Numbered from the stretch's first letter, positions 44,628 to 53,928 are shown. The stretch is 63,336 nucleotides of DNA from Halobacteriales archaeon QS_9_68_17 (GCA_003023565.1 PXSA01000037.1:196371-259706), one strand, 5' to 3'. Notes: generated from the letters alone by a model not told the origin. A program made the numbers and translations.

Positions 44628-44947
44628 CGCTGGCGACGGCACCACCGCCCGCCGCGGAGAGCCAGCCACGGGGCATCACCCGTTCCGTGCCGTGGGCCGC
44701 CACTCGCTCCGTCTCTACCGCCGGTGCCTCGCGAAACGCCCGTTCGAGGGCGGTCGCCCGTGTGGCAGGGTAGCGGTGGCAGTGATCGTGGTCCCGCTAC
44801 AGGGGGAAGCACCGGATAACGGGGAGACCGTTCATCGATCACTGCGGCGCATAGAACTGGCTCGCCGCGACCGCTCAGGCGCGGTCCGAGTCAACGGAGA
44901 GGACGGGCGGGCAACGTCCGGCGACCCGGCTCGCTCGTCCGACCGCC
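44628..44947. other. 320-base intergenic region without a recognisable gene
   Basis: This lies between the ends of the convergent metG and GYD genes. Several frames are open but are arginine-rich in a way typical of non-coding GC-rich DNA. I see no RNA gene, repeat or clear signal. Confidence 0.5.
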
Positions 44948-45235
44948 TCAGATGTCGTCGACCAGGTCCGCGAAGTTCTCGGTGGGTTCGATCGCTATCG
45001 TCTGGGCGTCGAGGCCGTGTCGCTGCAGAGCGAGGGCGGTCTGATACGCCGCGTCCCGGTCCGGGGCTTCGAAGGTGACGAGGAAGTCGTACTCGCCCAG
45101 CATCGCGTACGACTCCATCAGTTCGGCCTCGTGTTCGGTGATCTCGCCTTCGATCTCCTGCCACAGTACGGCCAGTTCCTGCGCGTTCTGGAAGTTCTGC
45201 TCGCCGACGTCGACGAGGGCTGCGTAGTCCGGCAT
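44948..45235 (-). CDS. GYD-domain protein
   Basis: This is 95 residues from ATG at 45235 (MPDYAALVDVGEQNFQNAQE). It is a small ferredoxin-like fold of the GYD family, with YAMLGEYDFLVTFEAPDRDA in the middle (the family's GxYD motif) and TIAIEPTENFADLVDDI at the end. The function is unknown; relatives resemble dimeric alpha-beta barrel ligand binders. It is divergent from pyk with a gap of 145 bases. The frame is open upstream, but that part is antisense to pyk. Confidence 0.82.
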   Translation of the reverse strand: MPDYAALVDVGEQNFQNAQELAVLWQEIEGEITEHEAELMESYAMLGEYDFLVTFEAPDRDAAYQTALALQRHGLDAQTIAIEPTENFADLVDDI

Positions 45236-45380
45236 GGTTGGGAGTCCAACGCGAACGGGGAAAACCGTTCGGCCGGGGTAATTCGGACCGCGCGGGCGGG
45301 ACGAACGCCACGCGGGCGACGGAGCGGCCGTCGCGGCCGGAACACCGCACTTTTTGAAACCGGCCGCGTAGCCCGGACTC

Positions 45381-47135
45381 ATGAGAAACGCGAAGATCGT
45401 TTGCACGCTCGGTCCCGCCTCGGACTCCCGGAAAGCGATCCGGGACCTGGCGGAGGCCGGGATGACCGTCGCGAGACTGAACGCGAGCCACGGGTCGCAC
45501 GAGGACCGCGCCGACCTCATCGACCGCGTCCGGCAGGTGGACAACGAGACGGAGAACCCCCTCGCGGTGATGATGGACCTGCAGGGTCCCGAGATCCGGA
45601 CCGCGCCGCTCGACGACCCGATCCACCTCGACGAGGGGAGCGAGGTCCGCTTCGTCGAGGGCGAGACGGCGACGCCGGCGGAGGTCGGTCTCTCGCTCCC
45701 CATCGAGGGCGTCACGGAGGGCGACCGGATCCTGCTCGACGACGGCCGCATTCAGACGACCGTCCGGCGCACGGAGGGCGACGCCGTGGTCGCGCGCGTC
45801 GAGGACGGGGGCGACCTCGCCGGGCGGAAGGGCGTGAACATCCCCGGCGTGGACCTGACCCTCGACGTCGTCACGGAGAACGACCGCAAGGACCTGGAAC
45901 TGGCCGCGGAGAAGGGCGCGGACTTCGTCGCCGCCTCGTTCGTCCGCGACGCCGACGACGTGTTCGAGGTCAGCGAGGTGCTGGAGGAACTCGACGCCGA
46001 CGTTCCGATCATCGCGAAGATAGAGCGCGCGGGGGCCGTCGAGAACCTGGACGAGATCATCGACGCGGCCTACGGGGTCATGGTCGCGCGGGGCGACCTC
46101 GGCGTCGAGTGCCCGATGGAGGACGTCCCGATGATCCAGAAGCGGATCATCCGGAAGTGCCGCGACGCCGGCGCGCCCGTCATCACGGCGACGGAGATGC
46201 TCGACTCGATGGTCCACGAGCGCCGGCCGACCCGCGCCGAGGCGTCCGACGTGGCGAACGCGGTCATCGACGGCACCGACGGCGTGATGCTCTCGGGCGA
46301 GACCGCCATCGGCGAGCACCCGGTCCGGGTCGTCGAGGCGATGGACCGCATCGTCCGGCAGGTCGAGCGCAGCGAGGAGTACGCCGAACTCCGCGAGCAG
46401 CGCGTCCCGACCGCCGACGACGCCCGGACCGACGCGCTGGCGCGCTCCGCGCGCTACCTCGCCCGCGACATCGGTGCGAGCGCCATCGTGGCGGCCAGCG
46501 AGTCCGGGTACACCGCCCTGAAGACCGCGAAGTTCCGTCCGGGCGTCCCCGTCGTCGCGTCGACGCCGAACGACCGCGTCCGCCGACAGCTCGCGCTGTC
46601 GTGGGGTGTCAACGCGCAGTACGCCCCGTTCACCGACGAGGGGGCCGACGCCGTCATCGAGAACGCCGTGCAGGCGGCGCTCGACGCGGGCGTCGCGGAG
46701 AGCGGCGACACGGTCGTGGTTCTTTCAGGGATGATGACGGAACTGGAGGGCGCGAGCACGACGAACATGCTGAAGGTCCACGTCGCCGCGGAGACGCTGG
46801 CGACCGGTAGGAGCGTCGTCGGCGGCCGCGTGGCCGGTCCGGTCGTCCAGAGCCGAGACGGCGACCTCTCGGACGTGGCGGAGGGCGCGATACTCGCCCT
46901 GGACGGGTCGTTCGACGGCGAGTTCGAGGGCGACGCCTCGAAGCTCGCCGGCATCGTCGACGCCGCGCCGGGCATGACCGGCTACCCGGCGATGGTCGCG
47001 CGCGAACTCGGTATCCCCATGACCAGCGACGCTCGCTTCGACGCGGCCGACGGCACCGTCGTCACGCTCGACGCCGAGCGTGGCGTCGTCTACGAGGGCG
47101 ACGTCGAGTCGGCGCAGGCGAACCGACCGCGCTGA
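45381..47135 (+). CDS. pyk: pyruvate kinase with C-terminal PEP-utiliser-like domain
   Basis: This is 584 residues from ATG at 45381. TIM-barrel motifs: NAKIVCTLGPASDS, VARLNASHGSHEDR, IPIIAKIERAGAVEN-type strand (IIAKIERAGAVEN), VMVARGDLGVECPM and TATEMLDSMVHERRPTRAEA. The normal C-terminal allosteric domain is followed by about 110 extra residues resembling the swivelling domain of PEP-utilising enzymes (GDASKLAGIVDAAPGMTGYP, AMVARELGIPMTSDAR). The phospho-acceptor His of true PEP synthases (TSHAA) is replaced by TGYPA. It converts PEP and ADP to pyruvate and ATP. A TATA-like CTTTTTGAAA is 26 bases upstream. Confidence 0.95.
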   Translation: MRNAKIVCTLGPASDSRKAIRDLAEAGMTVARLNASHGSHEDRADLIDRVRQVDNETENPLAVMMDLQGPEIRTAPLDDPIHLDEGSEVRFVEGETATPAEVGLSLPIEGVTEGDRILLDDGRIQTTVRRTEGDAVVARVEDGGDLAGRKGVNIPGVDLTLDVVTENDRKDLELAAEKGADFVAASFVRDADDVFEVSEVLEELDADVPIIAKIERAGAVENLDEIIDAAYGVMVARGDLGVECPMEDVPMIQKRIIRKCRDAGAPVITATEMLDSMVHERRPTRAEASDVANAVIDGTDGVMLSGETAIGEHPVRVVEAMDRIVRQVERSEEYAELREQRVPTADDARTDALARSARYLARDIGASAIVAASESGYTALKTAKFRPGVPVVASTPNDRVRRQLALSWGVNAQYAPFTDEGADAVIENAVQAALDAGVAESGDTVVVLSGMMTELEGASTTNMLKVHVAAETLATGRSVVGGRVAGPVVQSRDGDLSDVAEGAILALDGSFDGEFEGDASKLAGIVDAAPGMTGYPAMVARELGIPMTSDARFDAADGTVVTLDAERGVVYEGDVESAQANRPR

Positions 47136-47229
47136 CCGGCATGCGGCCGCCCCGGTCCGCCCCTCGACCCGTCGCGGGGGCCGAGCACGACCCGCCGACT
47201 TTTTCCCCGCGGCACGGCAACGATCGGTC

Positions 47230-47463
47230 ATGACCGCCGATACCGACCGTGAGCCCTCCGGTGATCCCCCGGACGACGCCGCCGACCCCGGTGAGGAGAA
47301 CTGGACGTTCGAACTCGACGAGGTCGACGAGGAGGGCGTCGTCGACGACCGCGACCCGATGGAACCGGGGTCGCCCACCCTGGAGAACGCGCTGTTCGTC
47401 GTCCTCGGTGCGCTCGTCACGGTCGGGATCATCGTCCGCGTGCTGATGACGCTGGGCGCGTGA
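47230..47463 (+). CDS. small acidic protein with one C-terminal membrane segment
   Basis: This is 77 residues from ATG at 47230. The acidic soluble part contains EENWTFELDEVDEEGVVDDR. One transmembrane helix, NALFVVLGALVTVGIIVRVLM, lies at residues about 53-73. It resembles haloarchaeal DUF7312-type proteins (name from memory). Function unknown. Confidence 0.65.
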   Translation: MTADTDREPSGDPPDDAADPGEENWTFELDEVDEEGVVDDRDPMEPGSPTLENALFVVLGALVTVGIIVRVLMTLGA

Positions 47464-47557
47464 CCCCGCGGCCGACGGACCGACCGCGATCGAACTGTTC
47501 GTCCGCCGACCGGTCACCTGCAAAAATGTTAATCGTCCACGGTCCGAACGACCGGGT

Positions 47558-48166
47558 ATGGCCTCGACGTTACTCCAGGCGATCGGCGACTTCGTCGGTC
47601 TGCCCTTCCTGCTGACAGTCAGCGGTCTACTCCTCGTCATCCTGGAGGCGTTCGCTCCGGGTGCGCACTTCATCGTCCTCGGTGTCGCTCTGCTCGCGGC
47701 CGGTCTCCTCGGTTTCGCTCTCGGGAGTCTGGCTACTCCGCTCGTGCTCGCCGGCCTCGTCCTCGTCGCTGGCGCGGTGGCGCTTTTCGTCTACCGCGAG
47801 TTCGACTTCTACGGCGGCAAGGAGTCGGGCCGAACGAGCGACTCCGACTCGCTCGCGGGCGCTATCGGCCGCGTCACCGAGCGAGTTACCGAGACGAGCG
47901 GCGAGGTGAAACTCGAAGACGGCGGCTTCAACCCGTACTTCCGCGCGCACAGCGTCGACGGAGAGATCGCAGAGGGCAAAGAGGTGATCGTCGTCGATCC
48001 CGGCGGCGGCAACGTCGTCACGGTCCAGTCGCTGGACGCCGACCGCCGGGACGAGATCGACCGCGAACTGGCCCGCGAACGCACCGACCCCGGGAAGCGG
48101 TCGGACGGCGCGGCCGGAACCGACGAAGCGGTCGAAACCGACACCGAGCGCGAGAGCACGGGATAA
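47558..48166 (+). CDS. NfeD-family membrane protein
   Basis: This is 202 residues from ATG at 47558. Three hydrophobic helices in residues about 12-85 (LLTVSGLLLVILEAFAPGAH, LGVALLAAGLLGFALGS, LVLAGLVLVAGAVALFVYRE) are followed by an OB-fold-like soluble domain (GRVTERVTETSGEVKLEDGG, EVIVVDPGGGNVVTVQSLD). NfeD proteins pair with SPFH/stomatin-like proteins, and such a gene follows 61 bases later. They are thought to organise membrane microdomains. Confidence 0.9.
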   Translation: MASTLLQAIGDFVGLPFLLTVSGLLLVILEAFAPGAHFIVLGVALLAAGLLGFALGSLATPLVLAGLVLVAGAVALFVYREFDFYGGKESGRTSDSDSLAGAIGRVTERVTETSGEVKLEDGGFNPYFRAHSVDGEIAEGKEVIVVDPGGGNVVTVQSLDADRRDEIDRELARERTDPGKRSDGAAGTDEAVETDTERESTG

Positions 48167-48227
48167 TCCCCGGGTCCCTTTTCCGTCCCTCGGAACTCTT
48201 TTTACGTAGGTGTCCCTAAAGAAGAAT

Positions 48228-49376
48228 ATGTGGCCTCCCACAATACTGCAGCTAGGGCCGAGCCTGACGGTTGTGGCGCTGCTGCTGCTGGTACTGGCGA
48301 TCGTAACCGTCTACAGTATAGTCGAGATCGTCGACGCCACCGAGAAGCGGGCGCTGACGGTGTTCGGCGAGTACCGAAAACTGCTCGAACCGGGTATCAA
48401 CATCGTCCCCCCGTTCGTCAATAACACGCACGTCTTCGACATGCGGACCCAGACGCTCGACGTGCCGCGACAGGAAGCGATCACGCGGGACAACTCCCCC
48501 GTCACCGCGGACGCGGTCGTCTACATCAAAGTGATGGACGCCAAGAAGGCGTTTCTCGAAGTCGAAGACTACAAGCGCGCCGTCTCGAACCTCGCCCAGA
48601 CGACGCTCCGCGCCGTGCTCGGCGACATGGAACTCGACGACACGCTGAACAAGCGCCAGGAGATCAACGCGAAGATCCGCAAGGAACTCGACGAGCCGAC
48701 CGACGAGTGGGGTATCCGCGTCGAGAGCGTCGAGGTCCGCGAGGTCAACCCATCGAAGGACGTCCAGCAGGCGATGGAGCAACAGACCTCCGCGGAGCGC
48801 CGCCGCCGTGCCATGATCCTCGAAGCGCAGGGTGAGCGACGGTCCGCAGTCGAGAAGGCGGAGGGTGAGAAGCAGTCCAACATCATCCGCGCCCAGGGTG
48901 AGAAACAGAGCCAGATCTTAGAGGCGCAGGGTGACGCCATCTCCACCGTCCTCCGCGCGAAGTCCGCCGAGTCGATGGGCGAGCGCGCGGTCATCGACAA
49001 GGGCATGGAGACGCTCGAATCGATCGGTCACGGCGAGTCCAACACGTTCGTGCTGCCTCAGGAGCTCTCCTCGATGGTCGGCCGCTACGGCAAGCACCTC
49101 ACCGGCAGCGACATCAAGGAGAACGGCGACGCACTCGACAGCCTCGACTTCGACGCCGACACCCGCCAGATGCTCGGCCTCGACGACATCGAGGAGATCC
49201 TCGGCCAGATCGACGAGGAGGCCGAGATGGACGTCGAGGCGATGGAACAGGAGGCGCAGGCGATCAAGGAGGGTCAGGACCCCACCGACATCCGTGACCC
49301 GGACGAGGTCATCGAGGAGATGGACAAGGACTTCCAACCCGAGGAGCGCACCGAGGGCGAGTCGACCGACGACTAG
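48228..49376 (+). CDS. SPFH/Band 7 (stomatin/prohibitin-like) protein
   Basis: This is 382 residues from ATG at 48228 (MWPPTILQLGPSLTVV); a GTG at 48210 would add six residues. One N-terminal membrane helix is followed by the Band 7 domain (about 35-190: EKRALTVFGEYRKLLEPGIN, QTLDVPRQEAITRDNSPVT). A helical stalk with repeated ILEAQGERRSAVEKAEGEKQ-type units follows, then an acidic tail. It probably oligomerises at the membrane with the NfeD partner encoded just upstream. The distance from the TTTTTACG motif (about 48199) to the ATG suits a leaderless start. Confidence 0.93.
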   Translation: MWPPTILQLGPSLTVVALLLLVLAIVTVYSIVEIVDATEKRALTVFGEYRKLLEPGINIVPPFVNNTHVFDMRTQTLDVPRQEAITRDNSPVTADAVVYIKVMDAKKAFLEVEDYKRAVSNLAQTTLRAVLGDMELDDTLNKRQEINAKIRKELDEPTDEWGIRVESVEVREVNPSKDVQQAMEQQTSAERRRRAMILEAQGERRSAVEKAEGEKQSNIIRAQGEKQSQILEAQGDAISTVLRAKSAESMGERAVIDKGMETLESIGHGESNTFVLPQELSSMVGRYGKHLTGSDIKENGDALDSLDFDADTRQMLGLDDIEEILGQIDEEAEMDVEAMEQEAQAIKEGQDPTDIRDPDEVIEEMDKDFQPEERTEGESTDD

Positions 49377-49415
49377 GCGAAGCCGTTTTAGGTCCGACCC
49401 ACGAACGGGGGATAG

Positions 49416-50027
49416 ATGCCCGGTCCCCGAGACGTCGACGAGAGCAAGCGCGCGACGCTCCGTCGCTTCGCGGCATTCGGAGCCGCGAGTCCGCTCGCCC
49501 GCTTTCAGGACGACGGCGAGGACGGCGGGAGCGACGCGCGCGACGCCATCGCCGGCTACCTGTCTGCGACACCCGGCGCACACTTCTCGAAGATCCGTGA
49601 CGACCTACAGTTAGGCACCGGCGAGACACAACACCACCTCCGACAACTGGAGTCCGCCGGCGCGCTGGAAAGTCGGAAAGACGGCGATTACCGCCGCTTT
49701 TTCGCCGCGGAACGGTTCACCGCGTTCGAACAGGTCGCGCTCGGCTACCTCCGCCGAGAGACACCGCGCGGCATGCTGATCGAACTCCTCCGTTCCCCCG
49801 ACGCCACCGGCTCGGACCTGGCCGACGCGCTCGACGTCTCACGACCCACGGTGAGCAAGTACGCGGGCGAACTCGACGAGGCCGGACTGCTGTCCCGCGA
49901 GGACGGTTACGCGGTCGAGCGCCCCGAGACGGTGCTGACGCTGCTGGTCAGGTACGCCGACTCGTTCGACGACGACGCGATGGCGTTCGCCGCCGACGCG
50001 GCCGACCTGGTCCGGTTCGACCCCTGA
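49416..50027 (+). CDS. transcriptional regulator with two winged-helix domains
   Basis: This is 203 residues from ATG at 49416. First winged helix at about 43-100 (DAIAGYLSATPGAHFSKIRDD, ETQHHLRQLESAGALESRK). Second at about 115-165 (MLIELLRSPDATGSDLADAL, SRPTVSKYAGELDEAGLLS). This double-HTH layout is typical of haloarchaeal MarR/ArsR-like regulators. The C-terminus is acidic. Targets are unknown; the SPFH/NfeD genes lie upstream and a broken epimerase gene downstream. Confidence 0.87.
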   Translation: MPGPRDVDESKRATLRRFAAFGAASPLARFQDDGEDGGSDARDAIAGYLSATPGAHFSKIRDDLQLGTGETQHHLRQLESAGALESRKDGDYRRFFAAERFTAFEQVALGYLRRETPRGMLIELLRSPDATGSDLADALDVSRPTVSKYAGELDEAGLLSREDGYAVERPETVLTLLVRYADSFDDDAMAFAADAADLVRFDP

Positions 50028-50058
50028 CCTTTTCGAGGACCGGCGCGCACTCCGACGT

Positions 50059-50931
50059 ATGGACACCGTCGCCGTCACCGGCGGGAACGGGGAGGTCAGC
50101 CGAGCGGTCCTCGACCACCTCGGCGACCGCGGGTACCGCACGGTCACCCTGAACCGCGGCAAGCGCGGCGAAGCGACCGCCGACGCGCACTTCACGACGG
50201 ACCTGACGGACGCCGGAGAGACATACGGTTCGCTCGCGCGGAGCGACGCCGTCGTCCACCTCGGGACGATCCCCACGCCGGACGCCGGGGTACGTGACGT
50301 TCGAGGGCGACGCGATGAGCGCTTATCACGTACTGGAGGCCGCCGCCTCGCTCGGGGTCGACACCGTCGCCCTCGCGTCGAGTCCGAGCGCTCTCGGCGC
50401 GGGGTTCGAAGACGACCCGGTCGACGTGCGCTACCTGCCGGTTGACGAGAAACACCCGCTCACGCCGACGAACCATTGCGGTATCGGAAAGCAGGTGCTG
50501 GAAATCGTCGCCGACGGGTTCGGCCGCACGGACGGTCCGCCGACGACTGTCAGTTCGATCCGGTTCCCCTGGGTGACGAGCGACGAGGCGACGTGGGAGA
50601 CGTTCGCGCCGCGGACCGGTCGCTCGACGCCCTTCGGGAGGTCAGTGTCTTCCACACCGCGCGCAACACGCTGTTCGCCTATCTCCCTATCGACGACGCG
50701 GCGCGGGTCGTCCGTCGGGCGGTCGAGGCGGACTTCGACGGGCACGAGCGGTTCTTCGCGGTCGCCGACGACACGACGGCGGCGCTACCGACCGCGGACG
50801 TAGTCCAGCGACTGTACGACGACGCCGGCGCACGGTCGATGCTGTCGGGACACGAGAGCCTGGTCAGCAACGAGAAAGCGGGGGAGGTCCCGGGGTGGGC
50901 GGCGGAGCGGTCGTGGCGCGAGTTGGTGTGA
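50059..50931 (+). pseudogene. NAD-dependent epimerase/dehydratase, broken by two frameshifts
   Basis: ATG at 50059 opens TVAVTGGNGEVSRAVLDHLG, a Rossmann NAD-binding loop, and continues to VVHLGTIPTPDAG. At about 50290 the frame shifts to the one containing YVTFEGDAMSAYHVLEAAAS and VSSIRFPWVTSDEA. At about 50605 it shifts again to RAADRSLDALREVSVFHTAR through ERSWRELV and TGA at 50931. The usual YxxxK catalytic pair appears degenerate (NHCGIGKQVLE). Read together, the three parts form one extended-SDR protein of about 290 residues. Confidence 0.75.
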
Positions 50932-50942
50932 GCGGCCAGGGC

Positions 50943-51182
50943 CTACACCGAGACCTTCCAGGTGGTGCTAGAGGAGTATCCCCACTTCTCGACGTCGACG
51001 CCCTGAGCGCTGTTCTGGATGGCGGTCATGTTGGTGCCGACTTCCTTCGCGGTCATATCTAGGGCGTCGCCGATGAGCCGCGATTTGAAGTAGGTCTTCG
51101 TTTGTCCCTTCTCGCGGAGGTACTGGACGATGCGCTGTTGCTTGTCGGTGAGGTCGGTGACAGGGGAGGCGGTGGTGCTCAT
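50943..51182 (-). CDS. small winged-helix-like protein (DUF7123 type)
   Basis: This is 79 residues from ATG at 51182 (MSTTASPVTDLTDKQQRIVQ). A compact helix-turn-helix-like fold is apparent: QYLREKGQTKTYFKSRLIGD, MTAKEVGTNMTAIQNSAQG, and the conserved end VEKWGYSSSTTWKVSV. It matches a widespread small haloarchaeal family (number from memory). It may bind DNA. It converges with the broken epimerase gene. Confidence 0.75.
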   Translation of the reverse strand: MSTTASPVTDLTDKQQRIVQYLREKGQTKTYFKSRLIGDALDMTAKEVGTNMTAIQNSAQGVDVEKWGYSSSTTWKVSV

Positions 51183-51427
51183 ACTCGTCCGGACGGTAGA
51201 GTCATCCTTAGAGGGTTTGGTACGAGCGGTTAATCGGCTGCTGTCTTGCGGTTTTTCGCCCTCCAAAGACGGTTACCCATCGGAGTCGGAGGACCGCTTG
51301 GTACGCGAGGGAAACGCGGCGTTGTCGCTCGGTCGAGGGACTGAAACCGGTGACTGTCCGTCGCCGGGCGACCGAAACGTCGGCTTACCGTAGTTCACGC
51401 GTGACCGTCGGTCGAACTTTCAGAAAG

Positions 51428-51436
51428 TTCTTATCC
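51428..51436 (+). promoter_or_regulatory. TATA-like box of the aglD-like gene
   Basis: TTCTTATCC is centred about 26 bases before the ATG at 51458 and supports that start over the upstream open frame. Confidence 0.45.
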
Positions 51437-51457
51437 CGTCGTCCGTCACTCCGGACA

Positions 51458-53281
51458 ATGAGTCGACGGGCGGTCGAGGTGAGCGTGGTTCTCCCGGCGT
51501 ACAACGAGGAGGCGACGATCAGGAGCACGGTCGAGACCACCCTCGAATCGCTCGCCGCCTTTCTCCCGGCGGACGTGTTCGAGGTGATCATCGCGGAGGA
51601 CGGCTGCGACGACCGCACTCCCGAGATCGCGGACGAACTCGCCGCGGCGGACGAGCGCGTGCGACACTTCCACAGCGACGAGCGTCTGGGGCGCGGGGGC
51701 GCGTTGGAGCGGGCGTTCGAGGCCGCCGACGGCGAGACGCTGGTGTACTTCGACACCGACCTCGCCACCGACATGCGCCACCTCGAGGAACTCGTCGAGA
51801 GCGTCCGGTCGGGCGAGTACGACGTCGCGACCGGGTCGCGGTGGATCGACGGGCGCGAGGCGGACCGCCCCGTCAAGCGGGGCGTGCCGAGTCACGGCTA
51901 CAACACGCTGGTCCGCCTCTTTCTCCGGTCGGACCTGCGGGACCACCAGTGCGGTTTCAAGGCGTTCGACCGGGAGGTACTGTCCGATCTGAAGGGGGAC
52001 GTGGAGGACGACCACTGGTTCTGGGACACCGAGGTACTCATCCGCGCCCAGCGGGCGGACTATCGGGTTAGGGAGTTCCCGGTCGACTGGACGCCGAAAG
52101 GCGACACGAAGGTCGACCTCGTCCGGGACGTGTTCGGCATGGGGAGCCAGGTCCTTCGGACGTGGTGGCAGGTCGGCGTCTCCCCGAAGATCGACCGTCG
52201 GGTCAGCCTCACTGCGGGGACGCTCCTGACGGTCGTCGCCGTCGCGTTGATGACGCAGTATCTGGACCCCGCGGCGGTGTTGGACCACATGGCGGGGGCC
52301 GACCGCGGTCCGGTCGCCGTCTCCGCGCTGGTGTACCTGCTGTCCTGGCCGCTGCGGGGCGCGCGCTATCGCGACATCCTCTCGGAACTGGGGTACCAGG
52401 AGCGCGTCGGCTTCCTCACCGGCGCGGTGTTTATCAGCCAGACCGGGAACCTCGTCTTCCCCGCTCGGGCGGGGGACGCAGTCCGCGCGTACGTGGTGAA
52501 GGCCCGCCGGTCGATACCGTACCCCACCGGGTTCGCGTCGCTGGCCGTGGAGCGGGTGTTCGACCTGCTCACCATCACGGCGCTCGCCGGGACCGTCCTG
52601 CTTGGCCTCGTCGCGACGGGCGAGGCGGGCGCGCTCCAGTCGGCGGTGCTGGGAACGGACCGGGACAGCGGGCAGGTGGCCGTCGCGGTCGCCGCGGCCG
52701 TCGGGGCCGCCGCCATCGCGGCCGTCGTCGCCATCGTCGCGTCGGCGCGCTCCGACCGGAACCTCGTCCGGGAGGGCGTGACGCGGCTGAGTTCGGACAG
52801 CTACGCGGAGTACGTTGCGGGCGTCGTCGAGCAGTTCGCCGGCGACGTCCAGGCGGTGGCGAGCGACGGTCGGGCGTTCGCCCGCGTGGGCGCGAGCAGC
52901 CTGCTCATCTGGGGGCTGGACGTGCTGACGGCGATCCTCGTCCTCGCGGCGTTCGACGGCGTCGCGCTGTCGCTCCCGACGCTGCTCGCGGTCGGCTTCT
53001 TCGCCGTCAGCGTCGGCAACCTCGCGAAGGTCCTGCCGCTCTCGCCGGGCGGCATCGGGCTGTACGAGGGGGCGTTCTCCGTGCTCGTCGTGGGACTGAC
53101 CCCCATCGGCTGGGGGGTCGCCCTCGGCGCGGCCATCGTCGACCACGCCGTCAAGAACGCGGTCACGGTGGCCGGCGGCCTCGCCTCGATGCTGTTGCTA
53201 AACGTCTCGCTGACGACGGCCGTCGAGGAGAGCGCTGACGCCCGTGACCGCGAACCGGAGCGTTCGGTCACCGACGATTAG
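51458..53281 (+). CDS. aglD: AglD-like glycosyltransferase with flippase-like membrane domain
   Basis: This is 607 residues from ATG at 51458. The N-terminal GT2 domain (about 5-235) is of the dolichyl-phosphate sugar synthase type: VSVVLPAYNEEATI, IIAEDGCDDRT, DDS-equivalent FDTDLATDM, and WFWDTEVLIRAQR. The C-terminal half (about 250-590) has about eight membrane segments of the lysylphosphatidylglycerol synthase/UPF0104 type (TGAVFISQTGNLVFPARAGD, LSPGGIGLYEGAFS). Haloferax AglD has this architecture and acts in S-layer N-glycosylation. Equivalence here is inferred from layout. It overlaps the next gene's stop by four bases. Confidence 0.85.
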   Translation: MSRRAVEVSVVLPAYNEEATIRSTVETTLESLAAFLPADVFEVIIAEDGCDDRTPEIADELAAADERVRHFHSDERLGRGGALERAFEAADGETLVYFDTDLATDMRHLEELVESVRSGEYDVATGSRWIDGREADRPVKRGVPSHGYNTLVRLFLRSDLRDHQCGFKAFDREVLSDLKGDVEDDHWFWDTEVLIRAQRADYRVREFPVDWTPKGDTKVDLVRDVFGMGSQVLRTWWQVGVSPKIDRRVSLTAGTLLTVVAVALMTQYLDPAAVLDHMAGADRGPVAVSALVYLLSWPLRGARYRDILSELGYQERVGFLTGAVFISQTGNLVFPARAGDAVRAYVVKARRSIPYPTGFASLAVERVFDLLTITALAGTVLLGLVATGEAGALQSAVLGTDRDSGQVAVAVAAAVGAAAIAAVVAIVASARSDRNLVREGVTRLSSDSYAEYVAGVVEQFAGDVQAVASDGRAFARVGASSLLIWGLDVLTAILVLAAFDGVALSLPTLLAVGFFAVSVGNLAKVLPLSPGGIGLYEGAFSVLVVGLTPIGWGVALGAAIVDHAVKNAVTVAGGLASMLLLNVSLTTAVEESADARDREPERSVTDD

Positions 53282-53698
53282 TAGTGGGACGTGACGAACG
53301 GTCCCAGCGCCCCGGCGACGGCGTGGGCCAGCGCGGACTCACGGTCGATGATGCCGTCCGTGAGCGCCGCCATCGGGCAGACGGAGGCTCGGTCCGGCCC
53401 CGCGTCCCATCCGGTCGCCGTCGGCAACGGCCGCCCACATGACCAGGTAGAGCCCGTCCGTTCCGTCGAACCGGGCCACGCCGCCCTCGATGCCGACGCC
53501 GAGGTCGTAGCCACCGTCCGCGAGGGCTCGTTCCGCGCGGTTCCTGGCCCCTTCGGCGGTTTCGGCGTGACCGGTCGGTTGTTCGCTCACGCCCGAGTCG
53601 ACGGGCACGGACTCGACGACCGCCTCGCCGCGGTCCGCCAGGGCTCGTTCGGTCGCTGCGACTTTCACCGGGTTCGCGCTGCCGACGCTGACGTGCAT
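53278..53698 (-). pseudogene. DUF84 inosine/xanthosine triphosphatase-like gene, internally deleted and frameshifted
   Basis: ATG at 53698 opens HVSVGSANPVKVAATERALA, the NTPase (YjjX/DUF84) start. It continues with SVPVDSGVSEQPTGHAETAE, GARNRAERALADGGYDLGVG, and VMWAAVADGDRMGRGAGPS. The frame then breaks near 53400, and the final piece in another frame is ALTDGIIDRESALAHAVAGA then FGPFVTSHY-like GPFVTSHY, stop at 53278. Between the two parts, about 30-40 residues of the family are missing. The intact enzyme removes deaminated purine nucleotides. Confidence 0.7.
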
Positions 53699-53832
53699 AC
53701 CGGACGGTACGGCTCCAGGGTCGTGAGGACGTCGTTCGAGCGATGCGACGGGAGGCTTGAATCTTTCCGTCCGGTCCCACGAGACGCCCACGAAACGGCG
53801 TTTCGCGGGGGAAGGAGCCTGAAGTACCGAAG

Positions 53833-53843
53833 CGTTTAAATAT
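53833..53843 (+). promoter_or_regulatory. promoter of tfb
   Basis: GTTTAAATATT is a strong TATA box about 90 bases before the tfb start, so this transcript probably has a leader of about 60 bases. The following AATACTAAAG could be a second weaker element. The gap 53699-53928 is AT-rich for this genome. Confidence 0.5.
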
Positions 53844-53928
53844 TGGCAATACTAAAGTCCATAGTAAGGACTCACTCCGGGATTTTTACCAGCCGACCTC
53901 CCCGGACAGCTTCCGCCCTATCGTACAA

